A DNA stretch of 64,000 bases from the NCBI GenBank assembly GCA_951217055.1, contig OX578284.1, positions 15,185,687 to 15,249,686 of the forward strand, given 5' to 3'. The translations under genes were made by a program, and so were the position numbers. Origin of the DNA: Gerris lacustris (taxonomy: Eukaryota; Arthropoda; Insecta; Hemiptera; Gerridae). Below are positions 57,672-64,000 of the stretch, in pieces (the stretch's first letter is position 1; each line of letters opens with the position of its first letter). The notes beneath the pieces were generated by a model. That model was not told the origin of the DNA. It saw only the letters and a list, made by a program, of their open reading frames with translations, and searched no databases.

Positions 57672-58352
57672 TCATTTTCTTAAGTATCTCATGTATAGTT
57701 TTTTTGTCAGTGTCCACGACTTGAATCCGTATGTCAATGTAGGAACATAAACTGAATAACTTAACTGGAACATAAACCATTTTTGATTTTTGCTAACTTC
57801 CGCTTTACTTGTGAAACTCCTATTTATTGTAAGGAACAATTTACCCGTGGCTCCTATCCTTGCTTCTATTTCTTCATTTTGCTTGCCATCAGCTGTTACA
57901 GTTACTCCCAGATACTCAACATTTCTGACTTGCCCAAGCTGTTCTTCTTTAATATAAATGGCATGCCTTTTTTCTTCTTTTTCTCTTTAAACTACCATAG
58001 TTTAAGTTTTCGCTACATTGAATTCCAGCCCTCTCATTCTCTCATCCAATTAGTTACAAGCTGTTGCAGTTTTGCAACGAATTCTGCAACCAAAACCAGG
58101 TCATCCGCAATTGACACGACAGGAAGTATTATTCGCTGCATCAGTTAGTTTCCTACATTGTTGATAATGCTTTCTCAACTTTATCACGTCGTTCATAACC
58201 CAACATTTATAGAAGAAAGCTTATAATGTCACCTTGTCTCACTCCCATGTTTGTAGAGAATTCTGAAGAACTTGAATTGGTATGCGGATGAAGATACAAC
58301 AGTGTAATTTTGTCCAAAAGTTGCTTCGTGCTGCCTATTCTTTTCCAAATTT
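57672..58352 (-). pseudogene. Decayed LINE reverse transcriptase
   Basis: Reading the minus strand in shifting frames gives, in order: WKRIGSTKQLLDKITLLY, FSTNMGVRQGDIISFLL, MNDVIKLRKHYQQCRKL, the catalytic box SIADDLVLVAEF, GLEFNVAKT, NVEYLGVTVTADGKQNEEIE, ARIGATGKLF and PTLTYGFKSWTLTKK. This is the central and C-terminal RT region of a non-LTR retrotransposon of a different lineage from the one at 31 kb. At least three stops and two or three frameshifts kill it. Neither end was located; no poly-A or target duplication was seen. A plus-strand frame over the same DNA (57783-58148) is its shadow. Confidence 0.87.
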
Positions 58353-59546
58353 AGGTACTTTATATAATATCTATATTAATAAAAACTCTCCAATCAAATA
58401 AATGAACTCTTTTAAGACCAATTAAAAATTAAGGGAGGCGATAATTAGACATTATAATTATATAACAATTTTTTTATCTCACCATCATTCGGCGCTAAAA
58501 AGGTAGGAGCCCCTCTACAGCTTGGGCCATTGACGCCATCCGTGTTTATTTGTTTGATTTTTTCTTTTCTTTATAACTGTAAGGTTATAATTTCTATATA
58601 TTTAACATAATAGCTCTAACACTACTACACTAATGACCACACTATACTCGCTTCTGCGGTATATTTTACAGAGGTTTGATGTGTAAAATTGCTGGAACTC
58701 TTTACCAGGGAGCTAGTAAAAATGAGCCTAAATAAGGCTTAATTGCTAGGTTCGAACCTGTGGTTCGTCCTTCCCATCTAGTAATTGTACAAGGGCCTTC
58801 TAGAACTAATACTAACTAAGTACCATAAGATCATCTAACTGTGCATTTAAGAGCAGTCCGAAGTATGAAAAACAAAGATTATTAATTAGTCCACTATTGG
58901 ACAATTAAGCCAATGCCAGATAGAAAAGCAGAAGATAATTTATTTGTTAAAGAAGAAATTATAGAATGAAAATAAGGGAAACGTAGAATGTTTCAATAGA
59001 AAAGGCATAATAACCCTTTCTAGAGTAAGGAAGCTTGATAGGCTTCTTCGTTAGGGACAAAGGATATTATAACTTGAATAGACTTTTACCTGGCATCTTT
59101 AAGAAAATCCAAAGCCAGACCTAGGTCTCTGTAATAAACCTTCGACATAGAAATGGTTTATTGATTGTAGTTCAACTTTCCACTAATAAGTTTAGGCTAG
59201 TATAAATTTAAGGTAATTTCACGATGCTTCCAATCATTCGATCAAATATCGAGGGTAGATCCTAGAATGCAGATCTTGGGGGCTAATTTAATTTCACCAA
59301 AAATACTAAGGTTATTTGTTTTGATCGTTGTGCCATTCAATTTTCAAGCCTCTTATAAAGTATTGCATTCACTCATCTTTATGGTTCGACTTTTCAGAGT
59401 TATCTGCGTTTTAAGGCCCCCATACACGTTCAAACTATTTTGAGCCAACATGTTGTTTGCGCAAACCTAATGTCGGGCAAATTTAGGCCATACACGTCAA
59501 ACATCATGCCATTTATAATTTTCATAATATTAATAGTCACGTCAAA
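58353..59546. other. Non-coding, no gene recognised
   Basis: A box B-like word (aggttcgaacctg, 58749) has no matching box A. Near 59413 is ggcccccatacacgttcaaa with a direct partial repeat at 59490, resembling one end of a Harbinger-type MITE whose other end is missing. Confidence 0.35.
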
Positions 59547-60013
59547 TATTTTTTCCGTGGAAGGCTGTGAAATAGTAACTTTAGAGCCTAAAAAACATAG
59601 CTAAAATCCATTTTTTCATTACGTGGACTTAAAAAATCTATTTATTACTCCCAGCTGTATTGAAAAAAAAATGTTTACCTCCTGGGAGGTAAAACTTTTT
59701 TTGTACTACGGGTAGTTATTAAAACTGCCGTTTTTAGCGATGCAATCTTTGTAGAAATGCTTCTTAGTAAGATTAAAATAAATAAATAGTGTAACCTTTG
59801 TAAGATTTCTTTTTCTCAAAATCTTAAGTATGTACTAATATTTGTATAATTATATTGATTATACAAATATTAGTCTGCTACCTCGGAAAAAATAGAATAT
59901 ATTTACGCTACGCGACTGTGAAGTATTTTTTCTTTACCTTGGCAATATTTACTGTCTCGCTTCGCTCGGCAGTAAATATAATTGCCGCGGTAAGCCTAAT
60001 AACATAATATACT
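59547..60013 (-). mobile_element. Element E copy 3
   Basis: Inverse orientation: begins ttttttccgtggaaggctgt and contains both hairpins in diverged form, the 59940-60000 one with ctgtctcgcttcgctcgg in its loop. It ends taagcctaataacataatat. Confidence 0.75.
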
Positions 60014-60136
60014 ATTAAAAAATAGGCAACCCTCAAAAGTTTTATGGAACAAAATAATAATACCAATAATCTTAGCATTTGGAAAATCAAACGGATCACA
60101 TGATACAGTGTGCGTAACTCTATATGTAAATAATTT

Positions 60137-60733
60137 CAAGATAAAAAGAACTTTTTATATACTACATTTTTAAATTTTCTGTTGAATCGTATGTAATGTT
60201 GATAATATAATTGTTATTGTTATATAATATATAATGAAAGTGAAAAAAAATAGTTCCGAATTTATTTACTTCACATGAATCACAACCATCCAGAGAGCTG
60301 ATCTTAAACCTATAAAAGGATAAATCTTTGTACAACGGATCTCCCCAACACCAAATCTAAAGCATGCCATCGATATATTTGAAATAATATAATCGATATT
60401 TCCTGTTTTGCTGTCATTCAATGTTTAGCTATCACAAATTTGAGACCCGTCAAAATGAAGATTGCGTAAATATTGGATATGGCAAAACAAATAAAATAAC
60501 TTGCGGATTTTTTCCGAACTAACTTTTCGCACAGCAAAATTTGCTGAAAACTAATTAAATTCTGCTGAAAGATGGCTAAAAGTATTAAAATAATGCATTG
60601 TCATCGTGTTCTGAGCTATGATAAAAGTTTCAAATGTCTAGCTATTCGGGAAGTTAGTTAGAAATCGATTGCCAGATTTGTACCGGACAAACAAACAAAC
60701 AAGATTGCAAGCTAATAAAAACGTAGTAAAAAT
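60137..60733 (+). mobile_element. Element B copy 4, long form
   Basis: Complete, from caagataaaaagaacttttt to aagctaataaaaacgtagta. Same internal blocks as copy 3 (aacggatctccccaacacca, ctgctgaaagatggct). It differs by scattered substitutions and small deletions. Confidence 0.83.
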
Positions 60734-61140
60734 AAATAATGTCGTTTTTAGGCTTGTAAATGACCAGCGAGGTCGAAACGTGGCCTACATCGAATTAAGA
60801 GAGAAACCTTTTTTTACCCATAATAGGTTCCACTTACAAATATATGTATAAAATAATAATATTAAATGATTATTAGCACTGTAAAGCAATGGCAGCCAAG
60901 TTTAGAGTGGCGGTTAGAAGATTATAAAATAGCAGGTAATCAATTTTATTGGTTTATAGTAACAACAGAGTTGCACATAATAAATACTACTTAAAGATCA
61001 TTATTATATATATTCCAATTGAATATACGTCAATGTAATCATTTCAGCCATTGACCAAAAAATATGCCACCAATATGGTCATTTGACGAATTCAGCTCAT
61101 TTTATAGCTATTTATTAGACTTATTTTCAAAAAAGTCCAC
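60734..61140. other. AT-rich non-coding, no feature recognised
   Basis: No supported feature. Confidence 0.4.
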
Positions 61141-61257
61141 AGTTACAATATATATATATGAATAAATTCTCGACCGTAAATAAAAACAGAAAACAAACAA
61201 ACACACATTGTTTACATTGTTGTTTTTTTTGTGACCGAAACCTGAGTTTTGTTTGTT

Positions 61258-61372
<115 letters not shown>

Positions 61373-61374
<2 letters not shown>

Positions 61375-61437
61375 AGCCGAATTGGCACGCTTCGCGTGCC
61401 TTATTCGTCTAGAAGTTGGCGCTAGGTGTAAAAAATA
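61373..61437. repeat. TA-abutting repeat end with perfect hairpin
   Basis: ctagccgaattggcacgc is followed by ttc and gcgtgcc, giving a perfect 7-bp stem (ggcacgc / gcgtgcc). It sits exactly at the end of the TA tract. A related ctagccgctaagcc word occurs at 18702. Possibly a terminus of an element that targets TA repeats; no full element was defined. Confidence 0.4.
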
Positions 61438-61840
61438 ATTAAAACAATATAAGTAATATATCTTTTTTATTAAATAATTTTGTATTTTAGTGCAATTAGT
61501 TTATATTATTTTTTATTGCTTATTTTTAAACATTTTATCTCAATTAAATATATGACCTGCTTTTTTTTATATAAAATATATTTTTCATTATAAATGAATT
61601 TAACCATAAGTTTTTATATTTCCTACATATTTACTTGGCACTAACTATGTGGATAATGTATTTTGTTTAACAGTGTAATTTTTTTTTATTTAATAATATT
61701 ATTGCATCAGAAATGAAATCTTAACTCATAAAACTGTTGTTGGTAAAAGTTTTGTATGTCTTAGTTTGTTAGTTCACCGCTAGAATGCGTTTGAAGTTTA
61801 GTTTCTAAATGAAGTTCCTTAGGGCATGGCACAAACAATA

Positions 61841-62140
61841 TTTTAATGCTTTTAGTAATTTTTCAGCAGAATTTAATTAGTTTTCAGCAAATTTGCTTCA
61901 TGGATAGTCTGTTCGGAAAAAATCAGCAAGTTATTTTATTTGTTTTGTCATATCCCAAATATTTACAATCCTTCATTTTGACAGATTTCAAATTTAAGAT
62001 TTTTTATTAAGAGGTAAACAGTGAATGACAGCGAAAAAGAATAAGTAAACAAATTAAACAAAGAAGATAAATAATTGAATATGAAGATAAATTAATTGAA
62101 TTAAAAAACGTAGTATATATAAAGTTCTTTTTATCTTGTA
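61841..62140 (-). mobile_element. Element B copy 5, diverged
   Basis: On the minus strand: caagataaaaagaactttat, atactacgttttttaatt, then an AT-rich insertion, and tttgctgaaaactaattaaa. It lacks the far (caaa)n and aagctaataaaaacg end. Confidence 0.7.
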
Positions 62141-62144
62141 ATTT

Positions 62145-62600
62145 TATACATATATCTATATTTGATTAATTTATATTTTTATTTTTCTATACACTTTATT
62201 CTTTTATTGCCGCGCCGTATCAAAAACTGTCAAAATGTGTCAAAAATAAACAAAACAATGCACCCCCCCACAAAGACAAACCCAAGCCTTTCTCAGTCTT
62301 CTCTCATTGGTTGGTCATATTATGTCAAATTAAACACCAGAAAACTGATGTAGAAAGCTTGTCGCCAAGAGTAACGGCTACAATTAGACTAACTCAACCA
62401 ACAATTCACGGAACTAAAAAAAAATCAAAACAAATCAAATGCGCAGCAGTCTATCGAATAAAAAATCCTTACTCTGCTGAACAGCAGCAGTGGTTTATTC
62501 ATTCATCGAATATTATCAAAATTGGTATTGTTGTAAAGGTCTCAATAAGAGCAGTAAAAAATTATTAATTAGTTTTCCATTTAAATTATAATCTAAAAAA
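62145..62600. other. Non-coding, no feature recognised
   Basis: Two short overlapping plus-strand frames (62162-62353 and 62311-62568) have no domain. Confidence 0.35.
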
Positions 62601-62629
62601 CCAATTCGGAAAAACAGATAAATTAACGG

Positions 62630-63975
62630 TTTTTTATGCTTTACACCCCTTAAAATGTAAAATTTTGAAAAAGTGTACATAACAACAATGAAAGTACTTT
62701 TCAAGCACTGTAAAATTATATATAATATGATATATTTCGAGCATTTCGATCATTGTACCCATGTACCTCATATAGGTACCAACATTATATTAAAACAAAT
62801 TAAATTCACTGAATGGTATAAAGCTTACTAAATAAAATCATTACTAATAACACATTGTTTCACAACATAAAATCTCAAGTTAAAATAACACATTAGGTAC
62901 CGTATGTACCAAAAGTACACATGTGTACAAATATGTTCAAGTATTAATTTTTTTCCGAGTTCCTAATATTAAATAAGGCATGCATACAAATTTTAAATCA
63001 AATCGAATCAATATTTCTCATATTTTTAATTTTTTATTAATTTCCCTATTTTTGGGCCCAGATTTTGAGCCGGAAAATTTGGGCAAAAAAAGTTGTCGAC
63101 AACCCCATACAAACTATACGTTTTTTTAAAGCCCCCGTCGAGTAGATTACGAATATGCCGTCAGTTTACCATTTAGCACTTTTAAAGCCCAAAAAATGGC
63201 CAATCGAAAACCCCAAAAATTGCCAAATATGAACTTTGAGTGGCTTTTTCTCGGAAACTAAGAGTCTTGGAAAAAAAGTCCAAGAGCACTTTCGTCTTGC
63301 ATTTTTCATTTTTATAAGCGTGGCAAATTTCATGAAGATAGTACAAACTTTATTTTTTACCAAAAAATCGTCAAGCCACACCCCTGTGATTTTTTTACCC
63401 GAAAAAGTCAAAATGAAGATAACAAAATAAATGAGGTATATTCGTAAACGTCTCGAAAAGGAGAGTAAAAAATAATAACAATGTTTTAAATTTCAACCAA
63501 AACCTAAGGAACCATTGTCAAAAAACAGCTATATAAGGACTTTTTTCAATTTTACCCCCCTAAAAAGTAAAAATATCACAAAACACTACATAACTACATT
63601 AAAAGGCCTATTCAAGAGTTTTTCAACGATATACATGAAAGTAGGTTTTGTGTTTAAAAGCATATTTGTACCCGTGTACCCATAGGTACCAAAAATATAT
63701 TTAAAAATCAAACCATGTATAAGATCATTATTTAGGCTAATGAATTCTAATAAATGTAAAAATAAAATTTAAAAAAATTATTTCACCTTGTTAACCTGAA
63801 CCAAAAGTACAAATCGGTACAAATGTACCCGTACAAAAAATTTTAAAAATAAATAAATACCACAACATTAAAGTATTAATCAAGGCCTTTAAAACGATAT
63901 ACGACACATAAAAATATACACGTGTTTTAAAAATCCAATATGGCGGCTATAATTCAATATGGCGGCCATATATCG
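62630..63975. repeat. Diverged repeat field related to the fold-back
   Basis: 62630-62700 (tacaccccttaaaatgt, gtgtacataacaacaatg) and 63545-63650 (tttacccccctaaaa, tttttcaacgatatacatga) are diverged forms of the fold-back arm at 6390-6480. Words with gtaccc, ggtacc and tgtac recur throughout 62750-63830. The end holds a doubled aatatggcggc word (63938 and 63955). The 63166-63411 frame has no domain. Confidence 0.5.
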
Positions 63976-64000
63976 AAATCAAAACACCCGCACTTTTCTA

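Noticed and set aside
57783..58148. 121-codon plus-strand frame
   Set aside because: It is the antisense shadow of the decayed LINE RT on the minus strand.
58749..58765. Box B-like aggttcgaacctg
   Set aside because: No box A at a usable distance on either strand; the word is a simple palindrome.
59413..59510. MITE-like end ggcccccatacacg
   Set aside because: The second copy is a direct, not inverted, partial repeat and no opposite terminus was found, so no element could be bounded.

Overview
The window is AT-rich nuclear DNA from a eukaryote and behaves like a repeat-dense intergenic or large intronic region. The mobile-element types point to an arthropod, most likely an insect: a non-LTR retrotransposon reverse transcriptase with a C-terminal zinc knuckle, a mariner remnant with DD41D spacing, hAT, PIF/Harbinger and piggyBac miniature elements, and abundant short elements with a (GTCT)n core and a terminal hairpin like insect Helentron-derived elements. 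The species cannot be named from sequence alone. I found no host protein-coding exon I could defend, no rRNA, no intact tRNA and no CRISPR. Most open frames are chance or (TA)n artefacts.

Layout. 0-5 kb: fragments of one abundant (GTCT)n-core family (called A here), including two copies head to head at 630-1385, plus small terminal-inverted-repeat (TIR) elements. 5.2-6.6 kb: a giant fold-back of about 1.4 kb. 7.2-8.35 kb: element F split by a complete family-A element. 10.5-11.25 kb: a 92-bp satellite. 12.1-13.6 kb: a TIR element followed by a TA-flanked mariner deletion derivative. 14-16 kb: elements B and J. 18.9-21.3 kb: another complete A copy, homopolymers and a B copy. 23.1-25.5 kb: a decayed LINE 3' coding end split by a Harbinger-like element (TTA duplication), itself split by a hAT-like element (8-bp duplication). 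30.1 kb: a neat Harbinger MITE. 30.28-33.93 kb: a 5'-truncated LINE with the only sizeable real ORF (RT, 31074-32465), flanked by direct copies of 832 bp of target DNA. 35-38.2 kb: J, a piggyBac-like MITE and an A copy. 40-41.4 and 44.6-45.7 kb: two copies of element I with a small shared ORF, one split by A and one itself sitting in element C. 46.3-47.3 kb: an 89-bp satellite. 48.5 and 51.95 kb: fold-backs. 53.2-55.7 kb: an E-F-F-E cluster. 57.7-58.35 kb: a decayed LINE RT on the minus strand. 59.5-64 kb: E, two B copies, a long (TA)n tract and a diverged repeat field related to the 5.2-kb fold-back.

How it fits together. Nothing here forms a metabolic or regulatory pathway; the story is layered transposition. 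Several non-autonomous families (A, J, K and the fold-back) have different termini but share one internal module of about 140 bp, which suggests module exchange. The most unusual structure is the 832-bp duplication around the LINE, far longer than a normal LINE target-site duplication. Family letters are local labels. All repeat relationships and boundaries were found by eye, without alignment software or database search.
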